A stretch of DNA of 20,708 nucleotides from Bacteroidales bacterium (GTDB lineage Bacteria > Bacteroidota > Bacteroidia > Bacteroidales > Muribaculaceae), in the NCBI GenBank assembly GCA_019416285.1, contig DXXM01000047.1, positions 1-20,708 of the forward strand, read 5' to 3'. The notes below the pieces were generated by a model. That model ran no database searches. It was not told the DNA's origin and saw only the letters and a list, made by a program, of their open reading frames with translations. Shown here in pieces: positions 5,599 to 14,074 of this stretch. The number at the start of each line of letters is the position of its first letter. Positions within the stretch are counted from its first letter, which is position 1. The position numbers and the translations under genes are program-made.

Positions 5599-6939
5599 TC
5601 AGTTGTCGCGGTTATACCCGAGACGGCGTCCACGGAAAAGGCTCCGCAGCCTGAAGAAAGGTTTGTCCTCGTTGAAACGGGCCACGTCGAGCCGGCGGGG
5701 ATTGTCGAAATCCACCTCCCAGTCGCAGATACCTTTCAGGCGGAAAGCCGGATGATAGTTCTTGATTTTGTAAAGGCGGCGCCCCTCGATATCGTATGTT
5801 TTCCAGGCCATGGTGACCGTGTAGAGCCTGTGGATTTCAGCCGCGAGCGCAGGTGCGAGGTCGCGGTTGTAGAGCAGACGCTGCAACTGCGAGAGGCTAA
5901 ACCATTTGCCCTGGAGAGTGGTGTCGTCAATCACATCCTTGGAGCGCAGGCAGCAGATATAGTGATACACATTGGCCAGCCCCGACATATCGGTGCTCTT
6001 ATACATGAAGCGCAGTGTATAGTCATCTTCCTCAAGGCCACTGAGGTTATGAAGGTACTCCTCGGCATCCTTCCTGTCCAGGCTATTTAGATGCGCGAGC
6101 GTGACGGAAGTCGGAGTGTCGAACTTGTTACCGTCGGGAGTGTCGTAGAAATCCTCCTTGCGGCTCAGGAAGATATTATCTTCATAGAGCAGGAGAAAAC
6201 GCACGGCGCTGCCGTTCATTCTGACATGCGGATTCAGCTCGATATAGTTGTAATAGTAGCCCCAGAGCGAGAAGTAGCGCATGCCGAAGAAGATGACCGA
6301 GAGGCCGTAGAATATCGAGGGAACCCAGTTGAAAACAAAGTGGTCGAGGTTATTCAGATTAACGTTGATATAGCAGCAGACATAATATATCCACGAGAAG
6401 AGCGAAAGTGATGCCGAAAGATAGAGTAATGCACGCAACTGGTATTTGCCTTCCTGATAAAAGATCTTGCCGAGAAATCCACGTTCCGATGCGGTGCCGA
6501 ATTTCATTATGCACTCGCGGCACACCTTGGAATCATAGCCCTGAATGAGTGCCACGCAGCAGAAAAATGTGGCCACAGGACCGAGAACAAGTATGGTCAG
6601 ATAGGGAATCCGCATGTTCAACAGTTCGTCGGGATAGAAGAGCGAGATTATGTGACGGGCATAAATCACGCCGATAATCAGCATGATTACAGCAGACCAG
6701 CAGAGTGTCCGGACACAGACTGTCTGAATCCGTTCACACGACAACGACTGGAATCTGACACCGGTGTTGCGGTAAAGTATGAGGAGAAACATTACGCCGA
6801 AGGTGATTATGGGAATCCATGATCGTGGCACAAAGATGGCGGTAAATTCAGGCAACGCGAGCGCTCCCACCGATATGGCCCAGTTGAGCCATAGGGTAAA
6901 GATTGCTCTTTCGTTACTTATATGATGCTGAGTTGACAT
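5599..6939 (-). CDS. Six-helix membrane protein with a C-terminal soluble domain, unknown function
   Basis: A 446-residue protein I do not recognise by name, although it has the feel of a conserved Bacteroidales hypothetical. Hydrophobic stretches suggest six transmembrane segments at about residues 13-31, 38-57, 77-101, 111-133, 166-191 and 202-230. A C-x2-C pair (C140, C143) lies in the loop between helices four and five. From about residue 235 the remaining 210 residues are soluble, contain the segments LRFMYKSTDMSGLANVYHYI and AWKTYDIEGRRLYKIKNYHP, and end in a basic tail (FFRLRSLFRGRRLGYNRDN). By the positive-inside rule the C-terminal domain is probably cytoplasmic. It is coupled to miaA 8 bases downstream. 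The 74-base gap from the DPP-IV-like gene upstream shows no clear promoter box or terminator. Confidence 0.75.
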   Translation of the reverse strand: MSTQHHISNERAIFTLWLNWAISVGALALPEFTAIFVPRSWIPIITFGVMFLLILYRNTGVRFQSLSCERIQTVCVRTLCWSAVIMLIIGVIYARHIISLFYPDELLNMRIPYLTILVLGPVATFFCCVALIQGYDSKVCRECIMKFGTASERGFLGKIFYQEGKYQLRALLYLSASLSLFSWIYYVCCYINVNLNNLDHFVFNWVPSIFYGLSVIFFGMRYFSLWGYYYNYIELNPHVRMNGSAVRFLLLYEDNIFLSRKEDFYDTPDGNKFDTPTSVTLAHLNSLDRKDAEEYLHNLSGLEEDDYTLRFMYKSTDMSGLANVYHYICCLRSKDVIDDTTLQGKWFSLSQLQRLLYNRDLAPALAAEIHRLYTVTMAWKTYDIEGRRLYKIKNYHPAFRLKGICDWEVDFDNPRRLDVARFNEDKPFFRLRSLFRGRRLGYNRDN

Positions 6940-7013
6940 GTAGGGTCAGAAATAATGATACATTAGACGGACGGAAGAGAGGAAGGCACGGAGAATAGAG
7001 GGGCCTGCGGCAA

Positions 7014-9197
7014 TCAGCGCAGATGGCTGTTGAAATACGCCAGCATGCGCGAATAGACCGAGAGGCGCGCGCCACAGCCATAGATGGAGTGGTTCATATT
7101 GGGATATATGAACATATCGCACCAGCGGCCTGCCGACTGGAGCGCCGAAGTGTATTGCACCGTATTCATGAAATGCACGTTGTCGTCGGCGGTGCCGTGC
7201 ATCACGAGCAGGGGCACCTTGAGATTGCCGACAGCCGATATCGGAGCCGAGGCGGTGTAGCCATCCTCATTTTCCTGCGGGGTAAGCATATAGCGCTCGG
7301 CATAAATAGTGTCGTAGTAACGCCAGTCGGTGACGGGAGCGATTGCCACCGCCGCAGCGAAGGGGGTCTGCGGAGTGGAAACACACATCAGGGTCTCGTA
7401 GCCGCCGTAACTCCAGCCGCAGATGCCGATTTTAGAGCCGTCGATATATGACTGCGAGGCCGCCCAGCGAGCCACCGCCTGCTGGTCGAGGGTCTCGTAG
7501 TAGCCGAGATTCTTGTAGACCACGGTCTCCCACTCGCGGCCGCGTCCGCCGGTGCCGCGTCCGTCGGCACAGATTACTATGTAGCCCTGCATGGCCGCAT
7601 ACTGAGCCCAGTCGATGCCCCAGGAGTCGAGAACCTGCTGCGAACCGGGGCCACTGTATTGGGTCATGATGACCGGATAGCGGCGCGAGGCGCTGAAATC
7701 ATTCGGTTTCAGCATGTAGGCGTTGATTGCCTTGCCGTCGGTGGTGTTCACGGTGAAGAACTCACGTTTTGGAGCCGTGGAATATTTCAAGGCTACAGCG
7801 GCATTGTCCTCAAGCACGCGGACATCCTTGCCGAGAATGGTGCAGAGGGTGTAGACCGGGGGCTGCTTGGCGTTGCTGTAGTTGGAGACGTAGAAATTCA
7901 TCGCGGGAGTGAACCACGCCGAAGCGCAGCCGGTGGAGGGGGTCAGATTGGTCATCACGCCCTTCGGGTCGATGCGCGACACCACACGGTTGACGGCTCC
8001 GGTGGCGGTTGACTGGACGTAGTGGTTGCCGCGGGCGTCGGCGCCGTAATATTCGAGCACGTCGAAATCACCCTTGGTAATGGCACGCGTCATAGCGCCG
8101 GAATAGGTGTACTGATAGGCGTGGGTGTAGCCTGTGCGGGCCGAGAGCACCACGAAATTGTTGTCGTTGAGAGTCAGATTCTCATAGGTCGAGGGCTCGA
8201 GCCATGCCGCTTCCTCCTCGACGAGTATCGATTTCGCCACATTGGAGCGGGGATTCATGCTGAAAAGCTCCATGCGGGTCTGGGCGCGGTTGAGAGTGGC
8301 TATAATCAGGCGCTCGGGAGTGCCGCCGTAGGCTATGCGGGGAATGTATTCGTAGGAGGCGGGAATGTCGAGATCCTTCGTCTTGCGGTTGTCGACATCA
8401 TAGCTGTGGACAGTCACCTTAGAGTTCGGTTCACCGGCCACGGGATATTTATATGTGAACGAGCCGGGATAGAGCGAGTATTGCTTCATCGGGTCGCAAG
8501 TGCCCTCGTAGAGCGGGAAACTGTAGGCGGGAACTTCCGACTCGTTGTATTTGAGATAGCAGAGGGTCAGGTTGTCGGGAGCCCAGGCCATGGAGACGGA
8601 GGTGGTGAACTCCTCCTCGTAGACCCAGTCGGGGACACCGTTGATGATATGGTCCGTCTTGCCGTCGGTGGTGACATCGACCTCAGTGCCGTAGAGATAT
8701 TTGTGGAGATGGATATTGTTGTCAGCGCCCACGAAAGCAATCAGACGGCCGTCGGGCGAGAAAAGAGGTTCGCGCTGATATTCGAATTTCTCCGAGAGTG
8801 GACGCAGCTGACGTGTACGGATTTCATATATATAGAATTTCGCCATCGACGAGCGCCGGTAGATGGGCTTGCGCTCGCGGCTGACGAGGATTTTCGACTC
8901 ATCCGGGCTGAGTGTGAACGACTCGATGGAGGGTATGGTGACGTCGCGGGTGTGGGTCACGTCCATCACGGTCTCGATTTCCTTGCCGGTGCGGGTGTCG
9001 TATTTGACCACCCGCTTATGGTCATCGGACAGAGCGAGATAGCTCATTCCGTCAGCTAAATATGCGGGTTTGGCTACATGAGCACTCCCGTTGTTGGGAT
9101 ACACATAGGGAGCGAGCCCCGAATCGTCAGTGATTGTAGCCGAAGCAGCCGGAATTACGGAAGCTGCGAGCAACAGGTATGTAAATATCTTCTTCAT
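7014..9197 (-). CDS. Dipeptidyl peptidase IV-like S9 family serine peptidase, exported
   Basis: A 727-residue S9B prolyl-oligopeptidase-family enzyme that removes X-Pro (and X-Ala) dipeptides from peptide N-termini. A Sec signal peptide (MKKIFTYLLLAASVIPAASA, 1-20) indicates export, most likely to the periplasm or outer surface. The beta-propeller spans about 25-490 and includes D190-W-V-Y-E-E-E196, the double-Glu motif that binds the substrate's free amino terminus and defines DPP-IV-type enzymes. The alpha/beta-hydrolase domain carries nucleophile S596 (G-W-S-Y-G-G-Y), D671 (HGTADDNVH) and H703 (NMNHSIYG), matching Ser630/Asp708/His740 of human DPP4. Length is normal for bacterial DPP-IV. 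It starts 73 bases after the coiled-coil gene, a gap holding a GC hairpin. DPP-IV-type enzymes support peptide use in asaccharolytic relatives such as Porphyromonas. Confidence 0.94.
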   Translation of the reverse strand: MKKIFTYLLLAASVIPAASATITDDSGLAPYVYPNNGSAHVAKPAYLADGMSYLALSDDHKRVVKYDTRTGKEIETVMDVTHTRDVTIPSIESFTLSPDESKILVSRERKPIYRRSSMAKFYIYEIRTRQLRPLSEKFEYQREPLFSPDGRLIAFVGADNNIHLHKYLYGTEVDVTTDGKTDHIINGVPDWVYEEEFTTSVSMAWAPDNLTLCYLKYNESEVPAYSFPLYEGTCDPMKQYSLYPGSFTYKYPVAGEPNSKVTVHSYDVDNRKTKDLDIPASYEYIPRIAYGGTPERLIIATLNRAQTRMELFSMNPRSNVAKSILVEEEAAWLEPSTYENLTLNDNNFVVLSARTGYTHAYQYTYSGAMTRAITKGDFDVLEYYGADARGNHYVQSTATGAVNRVVSRIDPKGVMTNLTPSTGCASAWFTPAMNFYVSNYSNAKQPPVYTLCTILGKDVRVLEDNAAVALKYSTAPKREFFTVNTTDGKAINAYMLKPNDFSASRRYPVIMTQYSGPGSQQVLDSWGIDWAQYAAMQGYIVICADGRGTGGRGREWETVVYKNLGYYETLDQQAVARWAASQSYIDGSKIGICGWSYGGYETLMCVSTPQTPFAAAVAIAPVTDWRYYDTIYAERYMLTPQENEDGYTASAPISAVGNLKVPLLVMHGTADDNVHFMNTVQYTSALQSAGRWCDMFIYPNMNHSIYGCGARLSVYSRMLAYFNSHLR

Positions 9198-9231
9198 GTT
9201 TTTTCGTCATATACGTACTTTTCACAAGTGC

Positions 9232-9254
9232 GCCGACGGCCCGAAGCCTCCGGC
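9232..9254 (-). terminator. GC-rich hairpin between the coiled-coil gene and the DPP-IV-like gene
   Basis: On the - strand, arms GCCGGAGGC and GCCGTCGGC flank the loop TTCGG, giving seven of nine pairs with a two-base internal mismatch. It lies 17 bases after the coiled-coil stop codon and about 35 bases before the DPP-IV-like start. No T-run follows it, so it could be a weak or factor-assisted terminator, an attenuator or an mRNA-stabilising stem. Confidence 0.35.
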
Positions 9255-9270
9255 TGCACAGGCGGTGTAA

Positions 9271-10758
9271 TCAGAATAGCGAAAGCTGCGCCTCGTTGTC
9301 GTTGACAGGACGGCGCGGAGGTTCGTGGTAGCCGAAATCAGGGTCGTCGTGTTTTGCTCCGGCAAACCACTCAGTATTGTCGAGGTCACTGTCAATGCGC
9401 ACTTTCTTCGGACGTCCGCGCCTACGGGCCGGTTTCTCCGTCCTGGGAGGCTCGGCGGGTCCCTCTGAAACAGCAGCCGCAGCGGATACCGGAGCATGAC
9501 TGACGACGGACGGTGACGACACAGGAACGGCCACTGCTTCCGGAGCAGGCTTCGGGCTAAGTTTTTCGAGCTCGGCCTTAAGGTCCTTTATCTCGCGGCG
9601 CAGCTTCATCTCACTGTTGGCCTGATTGTAGAGATTGGTCTCTATAGTGCGGCGCAGGGAGGTGTTCGACTCCTGAAGCTCGCTGATTTTGGCATCCTTA
9701 CGGGCTTTCAGTTCCTCAAAACCGTCGAGCTGCTCACGAATCTGCTCCATAGCCTCCTCCTGCTCGTGCTGGAACCTCTCAAGTTCGCCGCGGGCAGATG
9801 CAGCCTGGTTACGCAGATCGTTAATCATCACGTCGCTCATCGAAGTTTTCATCTCAAGCTGCTCCCGGAGAGTTATCTGGCGGCTCACTTCCTCCTTCAG
9901 CGTGTCGCGCTCGGCCTCAAGCGTGGCCTTTTCCTCGGCCCAGGCTGCGGTGGCCTGCCCGAAAGCCTCCTTCTGACGCTCCAGCTCGGCCTGACACTGC
10001 TCCAGCTCGGCTGAAGCGGACTCTGCGGCGGGAGTCTCCCCCTCTGAATCGGGAGCTTTTTCCGGCGAATTTCTGAGGTCGTTTATCTCGGCAGCAAGTT
10101 TCACGGACTCCTCCTCGAGTTCCTTCACTCGGGCATTAGCCTTGGCGAGCTCCTCGGACTCGGGGATGCGCTTCCGGCTGTAGAAACGCTCTTTTTCCTC
10201 AGACTGGCGTACCACCTGAGTCTCCAGGTCGTTGATGCGGTCGAGCAGGGCACGCTTCTGACGGTCGACACTGAGCTGCAGCCGCTTGTTGTCCTTGCGG
10301 AGACGCGAGATTTCGTTGTCGTCACCCTCAAGTTCCGCGATGCGCTTCTCGAGTTCGCCCTTCTCCTTCTCCCACTCGCGGTTGTCGGAGGCAAGGGCCG
10401 TTTTGACACGCCCGCGCAGACTCTCGGAAAGCGAGTTGAAGATATATTGGCGCTGTGCCTCGACATTAAGACACTCTCTCACAAACTCCGGCTGAGCCTG
10501 ATTGAAAATCTCGATTACGGCATCAAAGATGTCGGCGGGAAGACTCTCGTCGGCAATGCTCATTGTTTCTGCCTTCTCCGGCGCGGACTCCCCATGCGGA
10601 GTTTCCCCTTCGGGCGCGGTGGCAACCGCAGAAGCCGTAGAGCCGGAGGTCTGATTGCCGACGGCATAGGTAGGGACTGTAGGGTCATATTCGCCCTCTT
10701 CCTCCTCAATGTCAGGTGAGAAGCCAAATGCTCGACGAAAAAGTGTCATTATCGACAT
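9271..10758 (-). CDS. Coiled-coil protein with AT-hook and C-terminal QLSLF clamp-binding-like peptide
   Basis: A 495-residue soluble protein without signal peptide. Residues 1-70 are acidic and low complexity. Residues 72-125 form a compact helical segment (LPADIFDAVIEIFNQAQPEFV). Residues 128-400 are almost continuous heptad-rich coiled coil, broken by a disordered SPEKAPDSEGETPAAES linker near 231-249. Residues 401-440 are Pro/Ala/Val-rich. Then come an AT-hook-like R445-R-R-G-R-P-K-K452, a conserved-looking acidic/aromatic tail (NTEWFAGAKHDDPDFGYHEPPRRP) and a terminal Q491-L-S-L-F495. AT-hooks bind the minor groove of AT-rich DNA, and QL[S/D]LF at a terminus is the consensus bacterial beta-clamp-binding peptide. 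I infer a DNA-associated tether or structural protein working near replication or repair. No enzyme domain is visible. A possible promoter lies at 10903-10910. Confidence 0.8.
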   Translation of the reverse strand: MSIMTLFRRAFGFSPDIEEEEGEYDPTVPTYAVGNQTSGSTASAVATAPEGETPHGESAPEKAETMSIADESLPADIFDAVIEIFNQAQPEFVRECLNVEAQRQYIFNSLSESLRGRVKTALASDNREWEKEKGELEKRIAELEGDDNEISRLRKDNKRLQLSVDRQKRALLDRINDLETQVVRQSEEKERFYSRKRIPESEELAKANARVKELEEESVKLAAEINDLRNSPEKAPDSEGETPAAESASAELEQCQAELERQKEAFGQATAAWAEEKATLEAERDTLKEEVSRQITLREQLEMKTSMSDVMINDLRNQAASARGELERFQHEQEEAMEQIREQLDGFEELKARKDAKISELQESNTSLRRTIETNLYNQANSEMKLRREIKDLKAELEKLSPKPAPEAVAVPVSSPSVVSHAPVSAAAAVSEGPAEPPRTEKPARRRGRPKKVRIDSDLDNTEWFAGAKHDDPDFGYHEPPRRPVNDNEAQLSLF

Positions 10759-10902
10759 AGGATGCGCAGTGTTTATTCAGGAGCAATCGGCCGACATGAC
10801 AGATAGCTCGCTGGTTTCAGGGTATAGAGATGAATATGTGGAAAAAGGCAGAAAATCTTACCCGGGCTACGGGAGGGGATAAGACTTAATGCCACCACAA
10901 CG

Positions 10903-10910
10903 CAAAGTTA
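10903..10910 (-). promoter_or_regulatory. Bacteroidetes -7 box (TAACTTTG) for the coiled-coil gene
   Basis: Read on the - strand the eight bases TAACTTTG fit the Bacteroidetes sigma-ABfr -7 consensus TAnnTTTG. They lie in an AT-rich spacer about 145 bases before the coiled-coil start. A T-rich stretch (TTTTTTGGATTTTTT) lies just upstream, but no well-spaced -33 TTTG is obvious. Confidence 0.5.
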
Positions 10911-10986
10911 AAGTAAAAAATCCAAAAAACATCACAGAATCCGCATAATTGTAACCAAATTGCCTCAAAGAGACAAAAAATCTCCT

Positions 10987-10994
10987 TAAATTTG
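10987..10994 (+). promoter_or_regulatory. Bacteroidetes -7 box (TAAATTTG) for the GH43 gene
   Basis: TAAATTTG matches TAnnTTTG exactly. An AATTG lies about 24 bases upstream as a loosely spaced -33 candidate. Transcription would start near base 11001, leaving a leader of about 80 bases before the GH43 ATG. The box lies 76 bases from the opposing -7 box. Confidence 0.5.
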
Positions 10995-11083
10995 CAGTCT
11001 CGTTAATCCTTAAGGTAAATAATCCAAATGGCCGTCGTCAATGGGGCCAATGACACTGAAGCCATTCCGAATATCGCAGTCTT

Positions 11084-12700
11084 ATGGTATCTAAACATTT
11101 AGCCGTCATCATCCTGTACCTGTCACTGGCGTTAGAGTGCGCCGCCGGTTCGAAAACCGACAATCGGTGGGGCGACCTCGGCAACGGGACATTCGCAAAT
11201 CCCGTGCTCAACGCCGACTATTCCGACCCCGACGTAATCCGCGTGGGCGACAGATATTACATGACCTGCTCGGAATTTCACTATATGGGGATGCCGGTTC
11301 TCGAATCGACCGACATGGTCAACTGGCGCATCATCGGCCAGGTCTACGACCGCATGGACTTCCCCGGATATTCCGACATGACAAGGTATGCCGAAGGTAC
11401 GTGGGCTCCGGCGCTCAGATACCACGACGGGAAATTCTGGATTTTCGTATGCACTCCCGAGGAAGGTCTGCTCATGACCGCCGCCGAGAAGCCCGAAGGC
11501 CCCTGGGAGCCGTTCCATGTGGTCAGGAGTGTGGCCAAATGGGAGGATCCGTGTCCTTTCTGGGACGAGGACGGACAGGCATATCTTGTGAGGAGCCGTC
11601 ACCGCGCGGGCCCCATCATAATACACCGCATGAGTCCCGACGGACGCACGCTTCTCGACGAGGGTGTGACGGTCTATAAAGGACCGGTTGCCGAAGGACC
11701 GAAAATGTTCCGCAAGGACGGATATTATTATATCAGCATCCCCGAAGGGGGCGTGAGCAAAGGGTGGCAGACCATACTCCGCTCGAAGAATATCTACGGC
11801 CCCTACGAGTCGAAGCGGGTGCTCGAGACCGGCTCGACCGACGTAAACGGACCTCATCAGGGCTCGCTCGTGGAGACTCCCGAAGGGGACTGGTGGTTCT
11901 ATCACTTCCAGTCGGCAGGTCCGCGCGGCCGAGTGCTGCACCTCCAGCCGGTGAAATGGGTTGACGGCTATCCAGCAATCGGCACCGACTACGACGGCAA
12001 CGGCGTGGGCGAGCCGATGAAGATATGCCGCATGCCGCTGGGCAAGTCCGCTCCCTCGGCGCCGCAGACGTCAGATGACTTCGACGGCACATCTGTGGGG
12101 ATACAGTGGCAGACAAACCACAACCCCGTCAGTGAAAACATCACCCTGACCGACCGCCGGGGCTGGCTCACCATAACTCCCCTTCCTGCCACCTGGCTCC
12201 GCATGGCCCGCAACCAGCTTACGCAGAAAATCATGGGTTTCCGCTCCGCCGCGGAAACGCTCATAGATTTCTCTGACATGAAAGCCGGCGAGCGCAGCGG
12301 CCTCGAATGTCTCGGCAAGAGCTTCACCGGCGCGGGTATAATGGCGGAGCCCGACGCACGCGGAGGCATAACACCGGTCATATACATGGAACAGGACAGC
12401 CTCGTGACCTTCACCCGGCCGCTCGACAACACTGAAGCGAAAAGCATCACAATCCGCCTGGACATCGACACGGACGCCAACCGCTTCCAATACAGCTACA
12501 GCACCGACGGCCGTAAGTTTCACCCGCTCGGAGAGCCATTCGAAATGAAGGAAGGTTTCTGGAAGGGAGTGCGCACGGGCCTCTACTCCTACACCACAAC
12601 TACGGCAGACAAAAACCAGCCCGGAAAAAGCCATTTCGATTTTTTCAGATATACCCACGACGGCCCTCCGACAGATGGGACCGTCCGAAACCAATTTTAA
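11084..12700 (+). CDS. Secreted glycoside hydrolase family 43 (xylosidase/arabinofuranosidase type)
   Basis: A 538-residue protein with an N-terminal signal peptide (about 1-21). Residues 36-320 form a five-bladed GH43 propeller: NPVLNADYSDPDVIRVGDRYY gives catalytic base D48, AKWEDPCPFWDEDG gives the pKa-modulating D155, and VAEGPKMFRKDGYYY gives the general acid E204. Residues 333-538 form a concanavalin-like beta-sandwich (DDFDG...WQTNHNP, then a YSYSTDGRKFHPLG and FFRYTHDG end) of the GH43 C2 type found in beta-xylosidases. This architecture removes xylose or arabinose from plant polysaccharides, and the exact linkage cannot be read. All three catalytic positions are present. It is 31 bases upstream of the GltD-like gene and upstream of a SusC/SusD pair. 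Location is probably periplasm or surface. Confidence 0.92.
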   Translation: MVSKHLAVIILYLSLALECAAGSKTDNRWGDLGNGTFANPVLNADYSDPDVIRVGDRYYMTCSEFHYMGMPVLESTDMVNWRIIGQVYDRMDFPGYSDMTRYAEGTWAPALRYHDGKFWIFVCTPEEGLLMTAAEKPEGPWEPFHVVRSVAKWEDPCPFWDEDGQAYLVRSRHRAGPIIIHRMSPDGRTLLDEGVTVYKGPVAEGPKMFRKDGYYYISIPEGGVSKGWQTILRSKNIYGPYESKRVLETGSTDVNGPHQGSLVETPEGDWWFYHFQSAGPRGRVLHLQPVKWVDGYPAIGTDYDGNGVGEPMKICRMPLGKSAPSAPQTSDDFDGTSVGIQWQTNHNPVSENITLTDRRGWLTITPLPATWLRMARNQLTQKIMGFRSAAETLIDFSDMKAGERSGLECLGKSFTGAGIMAEPDARGGITPVIYMEQDSLVTFTRPLDNTEAKSITIRLDIDTDANRFQYSYSTDGRKFHPLGEPFEMKEGFWKGVRTGLYSYTTTTADKNQPGKSHFDFFRYTHDGPPTDGTVRNQF

Positions 12701-12731
12701 ATTTTACGCGACTACAATCAGAATTTACGAC

Positions 12732-14051
12732 ATGAATAGAACCATAAACGATTCGGCCGAGGGCTACACCATGCTCGAAGCCATTGAGGAGGCAAAAAGA
12801 TGCCTGCATTGCAAGAATCCGATGTGTAAGAAGGGCTGTCCCATCAGTAACGACATCCCCGAATGGACCCGCGAACTCTCTATGGGAAATCTCGGTAATG
12901 CGATGGCAATAATCAATGCAAAAAGCAATCTTCCGGCAGTGTGCGGCCGCGTCTGTGCCCACGAGCGCCAGTGTGAAGGCAACTGTATACTGAACAAGAA
13001 GGGAGCCCACATCAACATCGGCAAACTCGAGCGTTTCGTGGCCGACTTTGACAGCGCCATGAATCTTACGCGCGAGAATCTCGTGCCCAAGACACGCGGA
13101 CGCGTGGCGGTGATAGGCAGCGGCCCTGCAGGACTGACAGTGGCCGGCGAACTCTCACGCAAGGGCTTCGATGTGGAGATTTTCGAGATGGAGCCCGAGG
13201 CTGGCGGCGTGTTGATGCTCGGCATACCTGAATACCGCCTTCCGAAAGATGTGGTGCGCCACGAAATCAAGAAAATCTGCGAGCTCGGAGTTCGTATCCA
13301 CTGCAACGTCACCATCGGACGCGATTTCACTGTCGACGACCTCTTTGAGCAGGGCTTCGACGCCATTTTCATGGGCACTGGCACAGGCAAGCCCAAGAAA
13401 CTCGACCTCCCCGGCAAGGATTTCGACGGCGTGCGCCAGGCCATCTACTTCCTGCGTCGCGTGAGCCTCTACAATTCAGGCCTCATCAGCCGCGAGGAAA
13501 TTCCCGTGAAGCCGGGCGACCATGTGTTCGTGATTGGCTGCGGAAACACGGCGATGGACGCCGCCCGCACCGCGCTGCGCCTCGATGCCGCCGACGTCAC
13601 TGTGGTCTATCACCGCACCATCGAAAAGATGAGCGCCCTGCGTGCCGAGTATGACGAGGCCGTGGAGGAAGGAGTGAATTTCATGTGGAACTCCTCGATA
13701 CGCGAAATCCACGGCTCCGACGGTGTGATAAAGGAAGTGATTATCGACAGCGAGGGCAACGAAATCACCATGCCGGCCGACAAGGTAATCATGGCCGTGG
13801 GCAGTCAGCCCGCCAGCCGCATCGTATCGTCGACCGAGGGAATCAAGGTGGACGACAAGGGCTATGTGCTCGTGCGCGAGACACCTTACGGCATGACCAG
13901 CCGCAAAGGAGTGTTTGCCGGAGGCGACGTCACCAACCGTCCGGCCACCGTGGTCCACGCCATGCAGGATGCCCGCAAGGTTGCCGACGGCATAATGCAG
14001 TATATCGACGCCCTCAAGCTCATGAACGAGATTGACAGTGAAACCATCTGA
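12732..14051 (+). CDS. GltD-like NADPH:ferredoxin/glutamate synthase small-subunit flavoprotein
   Basis: With ATG 12732 (MNRTINDSAEGY) this is 439 residues; an in-frame ATG at 12675 would overlap GH43 and add 19 unlike residues. Two four-cysteine sets for [4Fe-4S] clusters are visible: C24, C27, C32, C36 and C71, C75, C81, C85. They are followed by FAD-binding G129-S-G-P-A-G134 and an NAD(P)H-binding G269-C-G-N-T-A274 Rossmann motif, plus GVFAGGDVTNRP near the end. This is the GltD/NfnB-like pyridine-nucleotide flavoprotein fold that passes electrons from NADPH. In glutamate synthase the partner is the large subunit GltB; in Nfn it is NfnA. Neither partner is adjacent here, so the electron acceptor is unknown. 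A large hairpin lies just downstream. Confidence 0.9.
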   Translation: MNRTINDSAEGYTMLEAIEEAKRCLHCKNPMCKKGCPISNDIPEWTRELSMGNLGNAMAIINAKSNLPAVCGRVCAHERQCEGNCILNKKGAHINIGKLERFVADFDSAMNLTRENLVPKTRGRVAVIGSGPAGLTVAGELSRKGFDVEIFEMEPEAGGVLMLGIPEYRLPKDVVRHEIKKICELGVRIHCNVTIGRDFTVDDLFEQGFDAIFMGTGTGKPKKLDLPGKDFDGVRQAIYFLRRVSLYNSGLISREEIPVKPGDHVFVIGCGNTAMDAARTALRLDAADVTVVYHRTIEKMSALRAEYDEAVEEGVNFMWNSSIREIHGSDGVIKEVIIDSEGNEITMPADKVIMAVGSQPASRIVSSTEGIKVDDKGYVLVRETPYGMTSRKGVFAGGDVTNRPATVVHAMQDARKVADGIMQYIDALKLMNEIDSETI

Positions 14052-14074
14052 CCTGCGGCTATCACTGACAGGAT

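Larger units (their letters stand above)
10759..11083. other. Divergent intergenic region of 325 bases
   Basis: This stretch separates the - strand coiled-coil gene from the + strand GH43 gene. It is AT-rich in the middle (10895-11000) and carries two back-to-back TAnnTTTG boxes (listed separately). The 145 bases next to the coiled-coil start and the 90 bases next to the GH43 start would be leaders. I see no ORF with homology, no convincing RNA fold and no repeats in it. Confidence 0.6.

Noticed and set aside
4808..5755. 315-residue + strand ORF opposite miaA
   Set aside because: Antisense shadow of miaA and the end of the membrane-protein gene; the encoded sequence is compositionally odd and without motifs.
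8022..9059. 345-residue + strand ORF opposite the DPP-IV-like gene
   Set aside because: It mirrors the codon pattern of the true gene on the other strand and has no start context, motif or homology; a typical antisense shadow in GC-rich coding DNA.
11119..11149. Lipoprotein signal at the N-terminus of the GH43 protein (LALEC)
   Set aside because: Glu before the Cys does not fit a lipobox; an ordinary signal peptide cleaved near A21 is more likely.
12675..12731. Upstream ATG for the GltD-like gene overlapping GH43
   Set aside because: The extra 19 residues are unlike the family N-terminus, and ATG 12732 gives the expected start before the first cysteine cluster.
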